Positions 1 to 6,883 are shown, counted from the first letter of the stretch. The stretch is 13,378 nt of DNA from Micavibrio sp. UBA5703 (GCA_002420015.1 DIHF01000009.1:1-13378), one strand, 5' to 3'. The notes: generated by a model from the letters alone, not told the origin. A program made the numbers and translations.

Positions 1-597
1 ATGGCCGTATTCTCGGCGGTGGCAGCCGTTGGGACCAGCATCGTTCTTGGTGCCGGGTTCGAGCGTCTCCGCTGCGGGTTTGACGTCATCAGAAAACAAA
101 CCGGATTTTTTAGCGATGCCATTCACAAGCTGGAAGAGAAAGTTGAAATCGTCGACAAGCAGACCGGCAAATTCTCCCAAAGCATCAATCATCTGGAAGC
201 CAAAGTTGCCAATGTAGGTGATCAGGCCAATCTCTTTAACGAGACAATCCAGAAAATGGAGAAAAAGGTCGAAGTCGTTGACAAGACAACAGGCTTCTTC
301 AGCCAGGCCATACATAAACTGGAACAGCAAATCGATGCAGTCCAGGCACATGAAGAGATCGTATCGGAAAAAGTGAAACGTCACGCCGATACGGATTTAA
401 TCAGCACAGGCAAAGCTGAAGCTCTGGTATCGCATGCGGAAGACCTTCTGAACCAGATGGCAACGCTTGCCAGCCGGATACAGGAAAAAGGCCAGGAACA
501 GCAGCAGCAAAGCTCTGAAATGCGCCTGTCCATCCCGCGCAACCTGATGCACTATTACCAAGGTTCACAAGACGGAGAAGCAATCCGCTATAACTAA
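1..597 (+). CDS. Membrane-anchored coiled-coil protein with four 21-residue repeats, unknown function (start may lie upstream)
   Basis: No family recognised. The frame is open from the first base, an ATG, so the true start could be outside the window. Residues 2-20 are hydrophobic and could be a membrane segment or signal anchor. Residues 34-117 are four back-to-back units of exactly 21 residues (three heptads), each of the form T-G-x-F-S-x-x-I-x-x-L-E-x-K-V-x-x-V-D-K-x, so a rod-like coiled coil is expected. Residues 118-180 remain helical and charged with a Gln-rich stretch near 165-171, and the C-terminus is short and polar. A spacer, tether or oligomerisation role fits the architecture but nothing shows a partner. 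It ends 48 bp before a strong hairpin terminator. That it is a real gene is fairly sure; the function is unknown. Confidence 0.75.
   Translation: MAVFSAVAAVGTSIVLGAGFERLRCGFDVIRKQTGFFSDAIHKLEEKVEIVDKQTGKFSQSINHLEAKVANVGDQANLFNETIQKMEKKVEVVDKTTGFFSQAIHKLEQQIDAVQAHEEIVSEKVKRHADTDLISTGKAEALVSHAEDLLNQMATLASRIQEKGQEQQQQSSEMRLSIPRNLMHYYQGSQDGEAIRYN
100..351 (+). repeat. Four in-frame 63-bp repeat units in the coiled-coil gene
   Basis: Units are 100-162, 163-225, 226-288 and 289-351, each coding 21 residues. Units 1 and 4 are the most alike at protein level (TGFFSDAIHKLEEK against TGFFSQAIHKLEQQ), while units 2 and 3 have diverged. The nucleotide match is degenerate, so this is an old internal duplication rather than a recently expanding tandem repeat. 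Confidence 0.75.
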
Positions 598-644
598 AAT
601 CGACAAGCCCTCTTAATAAAAGCACATTCGCCAAAACAAAAATC

Positions 645-673
645 AGCCGGAAACGAAAGTTTCCGGCTTTTTT
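645..673. terminator. Rho-independent terminator, probably bidirectional
   Basis: A perfect 10-bp stem (AGCCGGAAAC at 645-654, GTTTCCGGCT at 659-668) closes a GAAA tetraloop and runs into six T residues on the plus strand, so it should end the coiled-coil gene. On the minus strand the stem is followed by GATTTTTG, so it could also stop transcripts from the convergent gene that ends at 720. Confidence 0.9.
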
Positions 674-686
674 GTATTTGGATGCA

Positions 687-715
687 CCCTCTCCCTGAGG
701 GGAGAGGGGCTTTTT
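687..715 (+). repeat. Short GC-rich inverted repeat with T-tract, second terminator or dispersed repeat remnant
   Basis: CCCTCTCCC (687-695) pairs perfectly with GGGAGAGGG (700-708) across a TGAG loop, followed by GC and five T residues. It could back up the terminator 14 bp upstream. Its CCCTCTCC/GGAGAGGG form also resembles short palindromes scattered through many proteobacterial genomes, so it may be one copy of such a family. Confidence 0.6.
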
Positions 716-719
716 ACTT

Positions 720-2042
720 TCACTCCATCCGCAGCTCTGCGCGGACGACACGCGTGTTTCGCTCGGCATCGTCCTTACGTTCCATACAGGCATCGCTGCC
801 GTACACGAAGGGGACGCTGTAGTAGAGGGATGGATAGTCCGGAATCTCCGTAAGAGAGCAGTACCAACCGGCGGGTCTGGAGCCATTCTTTGCAATAAAG
901 GTGTTTTTGAAGTCGCCTATATTGCGGTAGTCGTAAAGGTTTTTGGTCTGGATTTTGTCGCCGCCGCTTGTCTTTCCATGCAGAATTTCCTTGGTAGGGA
1001 TAAACCACTTTGCCAGTGCTTTGGGGTCGTTAATGGCAGCCTCGAGAATTGCGTTGTCATTCGCAAAATTTCCGCCGTCGTGACCGTGGTAATTTTTTAG
1101 GTCTGCGACATGCTTTACGGCATTGTTGAGGTTCATCAAAACAGGGCCACTATTGTTCCTTATATCTTCCGGCGCTGCGTAAAGGTCGAAAATCTTTCCG
1201 AGCGTCCGGCCATCTTTGCCCTTCGGCTCCCAAGTGCCGAGATTAATGCCCTTGCCTTGGATCAATTTACCGACATCAGGCTGGCTAGGATCAAATACAG
1301 GATCGTACGGATCGGGTACAAGTTCTGCGCGGACGACCCGTGTGGAACGTTTAAAGCGGTTTTTCTTTGCCCAGCAGCCGCCCCCAACAGAATAATTAAC
1401 CCACTCACCATCGCCGGGAGCGAGGTAGGCGGCGAAGACGTCACTCTCGTCCGGGCTACGAGAAACGGTCCAGTACTGACAAACATCGTCATCGTTGAAA
1501 TCAAGCCCTTGAACGCTCGTCATAAAGGTGCCTCTAAAGTCTCCCGTAAAACGGCTGTCAACAAGGTTTGCAAATTGGATTTTAACTTTACTGTAAGTTT
1601 TTCTGTCTGTTGCTGTGACGGTTTTTCCAATCATCAGTTCAACGGTAGGAATAAACCATTTTTGAAGGGCATCTGGATTATTGCGGACAGCATCCAAAAT
1701 ATCCTCCTCATCTGTGAAATGTCCGCCATCATGGCCATAGTAATCCCTCAGATTGGCGACGAATTTTACAGCATTCTTGAATGTCATCTGAAGGTGGCCG
1801 CACTTGTGACTGCTGTAACCTAAAAAGCCCGCGATACCCTTAAGCCGGGCCTCGGTCGTCAGGTGCCAAGTGTCGTTATTGAGAATGTCTGTTGGTGCGG
1901 CAAAAACGTTAAAGGTTTTGTGCAGGGTCTCGCCGTCGCTGTCTCTTGGTGTCCATAAACCAAGATAAATGCCTTTGCCCGGAATAAACTGTCCAGGTTC
2001 CATCTTTTCCGATGTCGCTTCATTATGTGTGATTGTAGTCAT
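720..2042 (-). CDS. Tandem two-domain DUF1566/Lcl-like protein, unknown function
   Basis: The 440-residue product is an internal duplication. Domain 1 spans about 17-241 and domain 2 about 257-437. Each begins G-K-G-I-x-L-G-x-W and F-x-x-(F/Y)-A-A-P-x-D-I. Each then has N-A-V-K-x-V-A-(N/D)-L and GHDGG (103-107; 320-324), K-W-F-I-P-T (128-133; 345-350), an aromatic-rich YWTVS or WYCSLTE stretch, and a closing TRVVRAEL (234-241; 430-437). The W-x-x-P-T-x-E-L, W-S-x-T-E and V-R-x-V-R order is that of DUF1566, the C-terminal domain of the Legionella collagen-like adhesin; this assignment is by motif memory and is moderate. Domain 1 carries an extra segment near 59-88. There is no signal peptide or membrane segment. 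The start is supported by GGAG 7 nt upstream. It is divergent from a TrmB-family regulator whose candidate operators lie between them. Confidence 0.72.
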   Translation of the reverse strand: MTTITHNEATSEKMEPGQFIPGKGIYLGLWTPRDSDGETLHKTFNVFAAPTDILNNDTWHLTTEARLKGIAGFLGYSSHKCGHLQMTFKNAVKFVANLRDYYGHDGGHFTDEEDILDAVRNNPDALQKWFIPTVELMIGKTVTATDRKTYSKVKIQFANLVDSRFTGDFRGTFMTSVQGLDFNDDDVCQYWTVSRSPDESDVFAAYLAPGDGEWVNYSVGGGCWAKKNRFKRSTRVVRAELVPDPYDPVFDPSQPDVGKLIQGKGINLGTWEPKGKDGRTLGKIFDLYAAPEDIRNNSGPVLMNLNNAVKHVADLKNYHGHDGGNFANDNAILEAAINDPKALAKWFIPTKEILHGKTSGGDKIQTKNLYDYRNIGDFKNTFIAKNGSRPAGWYCSLTEIPDYPSLYYSVPFVYGSDACMERKDDAERNTRVVRAELRME

Positions 2043-2086
2043 AATTTTTCTCCATTTTCATAAATAATAATTTCCGCAGTTTTACA

Positions 2087-2166
2087 GAAAAATTATCTTT
2101 TGTGCAAATAACTGTCGCGATAAATTCGACAACTTATGTCGTAATAATCTCGACAAAATGGATAAT
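2087..2166. promoter_or_regulatory. Divergent promoter region, candidate elements
   Basis: For the rightward regulator, GATAAT (2161-2166) is the best -10 match and would place the second operator over its -35 region, with a leader of about a dozen bases and no clear ribosome binding site. For the leftward gene, minus-strand TTGCAC followed after 17 bp by TAAAAC is a possible promoter; GATAAT at 2092-2097 is an alternative -10. These are weak matches and only suggestive. Confidence 0.35.
2113..2155. promoter_or_regulatory. Two tandem 19-bp inverted-repeat operators
   Basis: TGTCGCGATAAATTCGACA (2113-2131) and TGTCGTAATAATCTCGACA (2137-2155) share perfect 5-bp arms TGTCG/CGACA, a 9-bp spacer and an ATAA core, with starts 24 bp apart. 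The inner half-sites also form CGACA-N5-TGTCG. Position between a regulator and a divergent gene suggests binding by the adjacent TrmB-family protein, with autoregulation. The pattern is seen directly; the binding protein is inferred. Confidence 0.7.
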
Positions 2167-2184
2167 TTTTGCTAAGCTATTGAT

Positions 2185-3012
2185 ATGGCTTCAATTCAAA
2201 AGATTTTTGAAACGCTGGGGTTTAGCGATGAAGAGGTGAAGACCTATCTTCTTTTGCTTGAGCTTGGCCCCATCTCCGGCGGGGAAATGTCAAAAAAAAT
2301 GGGTTTGCCGCGCCCTACGGTCTACGGTTATCTCGAAAAACTGGTGTCCGGCGGGCTGGCTTCGACGGCCACGCGGCGCAGCGCCAAGATTTTCGTGCCC
2401 GCCCCGACGGAAACGCTGCGCCTTCTTTACAAGCGCAAGATCGAGGATTTGCGAAGTCTGGAGCGCTCTCTCGACGATGTGTTGCCGCAGATGGAAAAGC
2501 GGATGGGAATGAAACTGATGCGCCCGCGCATCCAGTTTTACGAGGGGCGGGACGGTATGGAGGCCGCCATTCAGGATAATCTCAATTATCCGAATTCAAA
2601 AAGGCTGGCGTTCTGGTCGGTCAAAGCTGCGATCGGCGCTACATCCGAAGAGTTCTTCTGGTATCACAACAAGGAGCGCATCAGGCGCAATATTCAGGTG
2701 GAGGCCATCTGGCCGTCCAACCAAACGGTCGATACGCGCCGCTATCCGTTTATGGGGATCGGCCCCGCGTTCAAGCGCGAGGGCCGTATAGCGCCAAAGG
2801 GCATGGAAGCCTCCATGGGGTTTTGGATCTACGCGAACAAGGTTCTTTTTGCGTCCTCCCGCGCCGAAAGCTTTTGTTTCATCATTGAAAGCCAGGAGCT
2901 GGTGGAAACCATGACCAGGCTTCATAAAATGGTGTGGGAAAATTCAACGCCCGTTGCTACGAAGCCGTCGGATGCGAAGGCGTTTCTGGACGATCTTTAC
3001 GCAGAAGATTGA
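2185..3012 (+). CDS. TrmB-family transcriptional regulator
   Basis: The 275-residue protein opens with a TrmB-type winged helix-turn-helix (about 5-70): L-G-F-S-x-x-E-x-x-x-Y, then helices reading SGGEMSKKMGLPRPTVYGYLEKL and a wing at 60-72. A charged helix of about 78-105 could be the dimerisation coiled coil. The C-terminal effector domain starts near R-I-Q-F-Y-E-G (112-118), a pattern typical of TrmB relatives, which sense sugars or other small molecules in archaea and are less well known in bacteria. No DNA-binding residues appear lost. The ATG has no evident Shine-Dalgarno sequence, so a short-leader or leaderless transcript is possible. The gene is divergent from the tandem DUF1566-like gene, and two inverted repeats between them are its likely targets. 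Effector and regulon are unknown. Confidence 0.85.
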   Translation: MASIQKIFETLGFSDEEVKTYLLLLELGPISGGEMSKKMGLPRPTVYGYLEKLVSGGLASTATRRSAKIFVPAPTETLRLLYKRKIEDLRSLERSLDDVLPQMEKRMGMKLMRPRIQFYEGRDGMEAAIQDNLNYPNSKRLAFWSVKAAIGATSEEFFWYHNKERIRRNIQVEAIWPSNQTVDTRRYPFMGIGPAFKREGRIAPKGMEASMGFWIYANKVLFASSRAESFCFIIESQELVETMTRLHKMVWENSTPVATKPSDAKAFLDDLYAED

Positions 3013-3046
3013 CCTTTTAGACCTCCGGGGCTGACCTTAAGGATAT

Positions 3047-3334
3047 ATGAAATTTGCTACCCCGCAATTGTTTATTATGGAAACATATTGTAGAATATTA
3101 ACAGGGGCGGAAAATAGCGTGGGGAGCATGAAAACTCTGTTAATTCACAAGCTTGCGCTTGAACGGTGCAAGAACAATCTGAGCCATCTTTGCGCTGTCA
3201 TTCATATGAACGACGAGGACTGGCCGGAGAGCGGCGGCGACACGGTGCATCACCTGATAACCTCTATAAACAGAGAGCTGGATTCCATCGAGCGCGGCCT
3301 CGATGCGCTGGGCGAAACCCACTCTGGTCAATAG
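3047..3334 (+). CDS. Small hypothetical protein, 95 residues
   Basis: Not recognised. The predicted protein is soluble, mostly helical and mildly acidic towards its C-terminus, with Cys at 15, 41 and 48 and a Glu/Asp-rich helix near 73-88. AAGGA ends 3 nt before the ATG at 3047, slightly close but usable; an internal ATG at 3128 is only 1 nt after GGGGAG, so the first start is preferred. It follows the TrmB-family gene by 34 bp and precedes another unknown gene by 58 bp on the same strand, so co-transcription is plausible. No terminator is visible on either side. It could be a lineage-specific protein; confidence that it is coding is moderate. Confidence 0.55.
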   Translation: MKFATPQLFIMETYCRILTGAENSVGSMKTLLIHKLALERCKNNLSHLCAVIHMNDEDWPESGGDTVHHLITSINRELDSIERGLDALGETHSGQ

Positions 3335-3392
3335 GGCGTATTCACGTTAGACTGGTAGATACGTTCGTCTTTGTGATTTTACGAGGTCTTTT

Positions 3393-4130
3393 TTGTCGTT
3401 CTGGCTTTTTATCTGGATATTGCTTTCGGGGGCCTTGATCGGGTTTTCGGTCTGGTCTTTCTATATTTCCCATGCCCAGAAACAGGCCTGGCGCGCATTT
3501 GCCGAAAAACACAAGCTTCGCTTCAATATCAGCAAGCCGTTATCCTCGCCCGAGGTCACGGGGTCTTTCGACGATTACGCGATCGGTGTCCTGACCAGCG
3601 AGCATACGACGGCTGATGCGAGAGGGGTGCGAAAGCTGACGGCGGTTGAGATATCCCTGAAAAGCGAGTTTCCTTTCGCTGCTGCCGTGGCCAGCGGCGG
3701 CATGGTGCCGCTGATGAAAGTTCCGGATTTCGGCAACGAAATCAGGCTGGAACATGAGGGATGGGATCCATCCTATATTGCGAGATCGAGAAATGTAGCC
3801 GCTATGGAAGGCTATCTGACCAAAGAGCGCATGGATATTCTGACGACCCTTATGAAGGTCAAGAGCTTTTGGGTGGTGTTTATTTTCAGGGAAGGGGGCG
3901 CGCTTTTGCGCGTGGACACGCCCGACCCGCTGCAGGAGACTCAAAAGCTTGAGAGCCTTGTGAAACGGCTGATTGCCGCCGCCCGCAAATTGGAGCTGGC
4001 GCCGGGCGAGGGGGACAGGTTGATGTCGCTCAAGGCCAAAAAGAAGGCCGAAGACAGTAAAAAGGCCGGCATCGTCGAAGCTCCAACATCTGAAAAAATT
4101 GAGCTGGAGCTGGAGGACGATAATTCCTAA
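3393..4130 (+). CDS. Membrane-anchored hypothetical protein, TTG start
   Basis: Not recognised. Residues 2-26 form one strongly hydrophobic segment (FWLFIWILLSGALIGFSVWSF), then H-A-Q-K-Q-A-W. The rest is a mixed alpha/beta soluble domain of about 175 residues, followed by a Lys-rich region (about 206-222) and an acidic tail ending ELELEDDNS. The first residue is coded by TTG; ACGAGG lies 6 nt upstream and no in-frame ATG or GTG is better placed, so TTG is the most likely start. Signal-anchor topology with the bulk outside or inside the membrane cannot be decided. Its TAA overlaps the stop codon of the convergent glucosidase gene by 4 bp. It is probably part of the transcript that begins with the TrmB-family gene. 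Confidence 0.75.
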   Translation: MSFWLFIWILLSGALIGFSVWSFYISHAQKQAWRAFAEKHKLRFNISKPLSSPEVTGSFDDYAIGVLTSEHTTADARGVRKLTAVEISLKSEFPFAAAVASGGMVPLMKVPDFGNEIRLEHEGWDPSYIARSRNVAAMEGYLTKERMDILTTLMKVKSFWVVFIFREGGALLRVDTPDPLQETQKLESLVKRLIAAARKLELAPGEGDRLMSLKAKKKAEDSKKAGIVEAPTSEKIELELEDDNS

Positions 4131-5683
4131 CCGTTTGCGTCAGGCAAGAAGCCGTACGGGGCCAGTGAAAGCTCCTTCCCATCTATATTCAGCGACTTTT
4201 CTTTATCGCCTAAATTGAAGGCGCAAAGCATTTTGCCGCGCCAGAAGGCAAGAATTTTGTCATTCCCAGTGTCGATAAAATCGATGTCGCCGCGCATAAG
4301 GTCGGGCTGTGTTTTCCGCCAGCGCAGGAATTTGCGCGTAAAAGATAAAACGGAATTTGGGTCGACGTCCTGATGATCGACGGATAGAGCTTTGTGTTCT
4401 TCGGGAACGGGAAGCCACGGCTTTCCGGTGCTAAAGCCCGCGTGGGGGGCGTTTTTCCACGGCATCGGTGTGCGGCAACCGTCGCGGCCCTGCCATTCGG
4501 GCCAGAGATGCTTGCCCCACGGGTCTTGCAGATCATTGAAATCAAGCTTTGCTTCCGGCAGGCCGAGTTCTTCGCCCTGATACAAAAAGACCGTCCCGCG
4601 CAGACAAACAAGAAGCGCAATCAGCATTTTCGACAGGCGCGGATCGTAGGAAAATCCGCCCTTGTCCGGGTGCCAGCGGCTGGCGGCGCGCACCACGTCA
4701 TGATTGGAAAACGCCCAGCTCGGCCAGCTTTCGCCGGGGTATTTCAGGAAGGTTTCGACAGGTTCGCGGAACGTCGCGGCTGCGATTTCCTTTTGTTTCC
4801 CGTTCATCATGTGCGTGTTGTAGCAGGTGTTCAGATGATCGTTGCCGGAAGTGTATTCCGCTGCGCGTTCGTAAGGGTGGTCGTCGCCGATCTCGCCGAC
4901 TGTCATCGTGCCGGGATATTTGTCCATGAGTTGGCGCAGGCGTTTGATAAACGCCAAGTTCTCCGGCTGCGATTTGTCGTGGATATGCGCTTGCCGGGAG
5001 TAGGGATCGTCACCTTCGAACTGTGTCGCGGACCCAAGCGCCGGATCGCGCGGCGGATTATCGCGCAATTTCTGGTCGTGAAAATAGAAATTCACGACAT
5101 CGAGGCGAAACCCGTCGACGCCGCGATCGAGCCAGAAGCGGCAGATATCAAGCGCTTCGTTTTGTACTTCCTGGTTGTGATAGTTGAGGTCAGGCTGCTC
5201 TTTCAGGAAATTGTGCAGGTAGTATTGATTATGCGCGGCGCTCCACTCCCACGCGCTGCCGCCGAACACGGATACCCAGTTATTGGGCGGGTCGCCGTCT
5301 TTTCCTGCATCCGCCCAGACATACCAGTCCTTTTTAGTTTTATCCGTGAACCACGGGTGCTGATCCGATGTGTGGGAAAGAACAAGGTCGATGATGATTT
5401 TCAGGCCACGGATGTGTGCTTTTTCCAGCAAGGCGTCAAAGTCAGCCAGTGTGCCAAAGAGTGGGTCGATGTCGCGGTAATCGGAGACATCATAACCAAA
5501 GTCCTTCATCGGGGATTTGAAGAAGGGCGAAATCCACACGGCATCGACGCCGAGCGAGGCAACATAATCAAGTTTTTGCGTGATGCCTTTGATGTCGCCG
5601 ATTCCGTCGGCGTTCGTGTCAAAAAAGGAGCGGGGGTAGATCTGGTAAAAGACCGCCCCCCGCCACCATTCGTTACCGCTCAT
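4127..5683 (-). CDS. GH13 alpha-glucosidase (oligo-1,6-glucosidase-like)
   Basis: This glycoside hydrolase family 13 enzyme should release glucose from the non-reducing ends of short alpha-glucosides in the cytoplasm; it has no signal peptide. All four conserved GH13 regions are present: DLVLSHTS (99-106, His104), GFRLDVVN (191-198, Arg193 and nucleophile Asp195), VGEIGDD (262-268, acid/base Glu264) and FSNHDVV (325-331, His328-Asp329). The N-terminus W-W-R-G-A-V-F-Y-Q-I-Y-P-R-S-F and the 518-residue length are typical of the bacterial alpha-glucosidase branch (GH13_17/23/31). Substrate preference (maltose, sucrose or isomaltose-type) is not decided by the sequence. It starts 3 bp after the stop of the upstream cyclophilin gene, so translational coupling is likely. 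Its stop overlaps that of the convergent gene. Confidence 0.95.
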   Translation of the reverse strand: MSGNEWWRGAVFYQIYPRSFFDTNADGIGDIKGITQKLDYVASLGVDAVWISPFFKSPMKDFGYDVSDYRDIDPLFGTLADFDALLEKAHIRGLKIIIDLVLSHTSDQHPWFTDKTKKDWYVWADAGKDGDPPNNWVSVFGGSAWEWSAAHNQYYLHNFLKEQPDLNYHNQEVQNEALDICRFWLDRGVDGFRLDVVNFYFHDQKLRDNPPRDPALGSATQFEGDDPYSRQAHIHDKSQPENLAFIKRLRQLMDKYPGTMTVGEIGDDHPYERAAEYTSGNDHLNTCYNTHMMNGKQKEIAAATFREPVETFLKYPGESWPSWAFSNHDVVRAASRWHPDKGGFSYDPRLSKMLIALLVCLRGTVFLYQGEELGLPEAKLDFNDLQDPWGKHLWPEWQGRDGCRTPMPWKNAPHAGFSTGKPWLPVPEEHKALSVDHQDVDPNSVLSFTRKFLRWRKTQPDLMRGDIDFIDTGNDKILAFWRGKMLCAFNLGDKEKSLNIDGKELSLAPYGFLPDANG

Positions 5684-5686
5684 GAA

Positions 5687-6460
5687 TTACTCAGCAGCGG
5701 GTGTTTCCATTTCATTCGGCATTGCTTCTGCTGCAGCGCCAGCATCACCTTCAGCCGGTGGTGCGGCATCGCCGGAAGCGGCAGGTTCGGTGCCAGCGGC
5801 TTCAGCGGCCGGAGCCGATTCCTCGGCAGCAGGCGCTTCCGCAGCCGTTGCCGGAGCAGCTTCAGCGGCAGGGGCAGCGGCTTCAGCGGCCTTGTCGGCG
5901 GCAGGGGCAGCGCCGGATGCATCGGCAGCGACTTGCATTTTCACGATCTTGTCAGGTGTCGCAGGCGGCTCGCCTTTGGCAACCTTGTCGATGAACTCCA
6001 TGCCATCGGTGACTTGCCCGAGAACCGTGTACTGGCTCTTGAGGAAGCTGCAACCTGTGTCCGTGAAGCAGATGAAGAACTGCGAGTTGGCGCTGTTCGG
6101 GTTGGCGCTGCGGGCCATGCCGATGGTCCCACGGCGGTACTCTTCGTTAGTGAACTCGGCGGGAAGGTCCGCTTCTTTGGATCCGCCCGTGCCGGTTCCT
6201 GTCGGGTCGCCCGTCTGTGCCATGAATCCGTCAATGACACGGTGGAAGACGATCCCGTCGTAGAATCCTTCGCGTGTCAGTTTCTTGATGCGCTCGACGT
6301 GCTGTGGTGCGAGGTCCGGGCGCAGACCGATTGTCACGGTGCCGCCGGTGGACACTTCCATGGTGATCGTGTTTTCAGGATCGGAGGCTTTCGCGTCCTG
6401 TGTCGTGGCTGCTGTCATAATGAATACGCTCCCGGCAAGTAGTAATAGATTTTTAAACAT
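5687..6460 (-). CDS. Exported cyclophilin-type peptidyl-prolyl isomerase with Ala/Glu/Pro-rich tail
   Basis: Catalyses cis-trans isomerisation of X-Pro bonds, presumably in the periplasm. Residues 1-25 are a signal peptide (K-N then a hydrophobic core, A-K-A cleavage site). The cyclophilin domain is about 30-177, with VFHRVIDGFMAQTGDP (71-86; catalytic Arg74, Gln82), SANSQFFI (123-130) and FLKSQYTVLGQV (139-150). Phe replaces the Trp of eukaryotic cyclosporin-binding enzymes, as in many bacterial members. The last 80 residues are almost only Ala, Glu, Pro, Ser, Gly and Asp, a disordered acidic tail that the core family lacks. AGGGGA sits 4 nt before the ATG. It is followed after 3 bp by the alpha-glucosidase gene. 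The domain call is firm; the role of the tail is unknown. Confidence 0.95.
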   Translation of the reverse strand: MFKNLLLLAGSVFIMTAATTQDAKASDPENTITMEVSTGGTVTIGLRPDLAPQHVERIKKLTREGFYDGIVFHRVIDGFMAQTGDPTGTGTGGSKEADLPAEFTNEEYRRGTIGMARSANPNSANSQFFICFTDTGCSFLKSQYTVLGQVTDGMEFIDKVAKGEPPATPDKIVKMQVAADASGAAPAADKAAEAAAPAAEAAPATAAEAPAAEESAPAAEAAGTEPAASGDAAPPAEGDAGAAAEAMPNEMETPAAE

Positions 6461-6546
6461 GGTTTCCCCTTAGAGGTTAGTGGCTGAACAGAAAAAGTGA
6501 GTACCCGAGTCGTGCCATAGCGCCGTAAGGAATGCAAGAGGGTCCC

Positions 6547-6735
6547 TCAGGCTGCGACAGTGTTATTATGAGATTTTACAATTTCCTTAAGCGTTTTCAT
6601 GCAGGAGCAGCAATTGGGCTTCTCGCCGCCGCTGCAGGCATGATAAACGTCGGCAACCCGCGCCGCCCCGCTTTTTTTCTCGAGATGCTCGCGGACTTGT
6701 CTATCGCTGAATGGGTTGCAAAGACATACATACAT
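6547..6735 (-). CDS. bfd: Bacterioferritin-associated ferredoxin
   Basis: A 62-residue [2Fe-2S] protein of the Bfd type. It donates electrons to the haem of bacterioferritin so that stored ferric iron is reduced and released into the cytoplasm. The start MYVCLCN is the usual Bfd N-terminus. Cys4 and Cys6 with Cys42 and Cys45 supply the C-x-C...C-x2-C cluster ligands, with additional Cys34 and Cys43. A helix K-T-L-K-E-I-V follows, as in the family. An upstream in-frame ATG at 6771 would add 12 residues (MHFLPGNDNDSQ); I prefer 6735 by family alignment. No Shine-Dalgarno sequence precedes either start clearly, and a Fur box abuts the preferred one. bfr lies just upstream on the same strand (148 bp to the preferred start). 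Confidence 0.88.
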   Translation of the reverse strand: MYVCLCNPFSDRQVREHLEKKSGAARVADVYHACSGGEKPNCCSCMKTLKEIVKSHNNTVAA

Positions 6736-6736
6736 T

Positions 6737-6751
6737 TGAGAATCATTATCA
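6737..6751 (-). promoter_or_regulatory. Fur box at the bfd start
   Basis: On the minus strand TGATAATGATTCTCA matches the 7-1-7 Fur consensus TGATAATNATTATCA at 14 of 15 positions counting N. It overlaps a possible -10 (GATAAT or TAATGA) that has TTGCAT as -35 at about 15-17 bp, so a bound repressor would block the promoter. It ends 1 bp before the ATG at 6735. Ferric uptake regulator control of bfd is known in other bacteria; which Fur-family protein acts here is inferred. Confidence 0.75.
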
Positions 6752-6801
6752 TTTCCCGGTAGAAAATGCAAGTGATTCGCAACAGGGCGTAGACAGTACC
6801 G

Positions 6802-6860
6802 TCATTGCACGGCTTGCCCGTGCAATCCACATGGATCACACGCATAAAGCGTGTGATGAC
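6802..6860. repeat. Double-hairpin palindromic repeat with GTCAT-like ends
   Basis: Two perfect 9-bp hairpins lie side by side: ATTGCACGG/CCGTGCAAT (6804-6812, 6818-6826) and ATCACACGC/GCGTGTGAT (6835-6843, 6849-6857). They are bridged by ATCCA-CA-TGGAT (6825-6836), which is itself a palindrome. The outer ends GTCAT (6801-6805) and ATGAC (6856-6860) also pair. The layout is that of a dispersed palindromic unit. It lies between bfr and the bfd promoter, and with no T-tract is not an obvious terminator. Confidence 0.75.
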
Positions 6861-6883
6861 GAAAAGTTAGTTGAGGCTGGGCT

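Noticed and set aside
401..895. 164-codon minus-strand frame
   Set aside because: Crosses the end of two better-supported genes and the terminator at 645-673; no motif.
1110..1823. 237-codon plus-strand frame
   Set aside because: Antisense to the tandem-domain gene, whose two matching repeats show which strand codes.
4394..6442. 682-codon open frame on the plus strand
   Set aside because: Lies antisense across the alpha-glucosidase and cyclophilin genes, whose catalytic motifs are intact. It has no recognisable domain and comes from GC-rich codon bias.
6532..6762. 76-codon plus-strand frame over bfd
   Set aside because: Antisense to bfd, which has the cluster cysteines and a Fur box on the minus strand.
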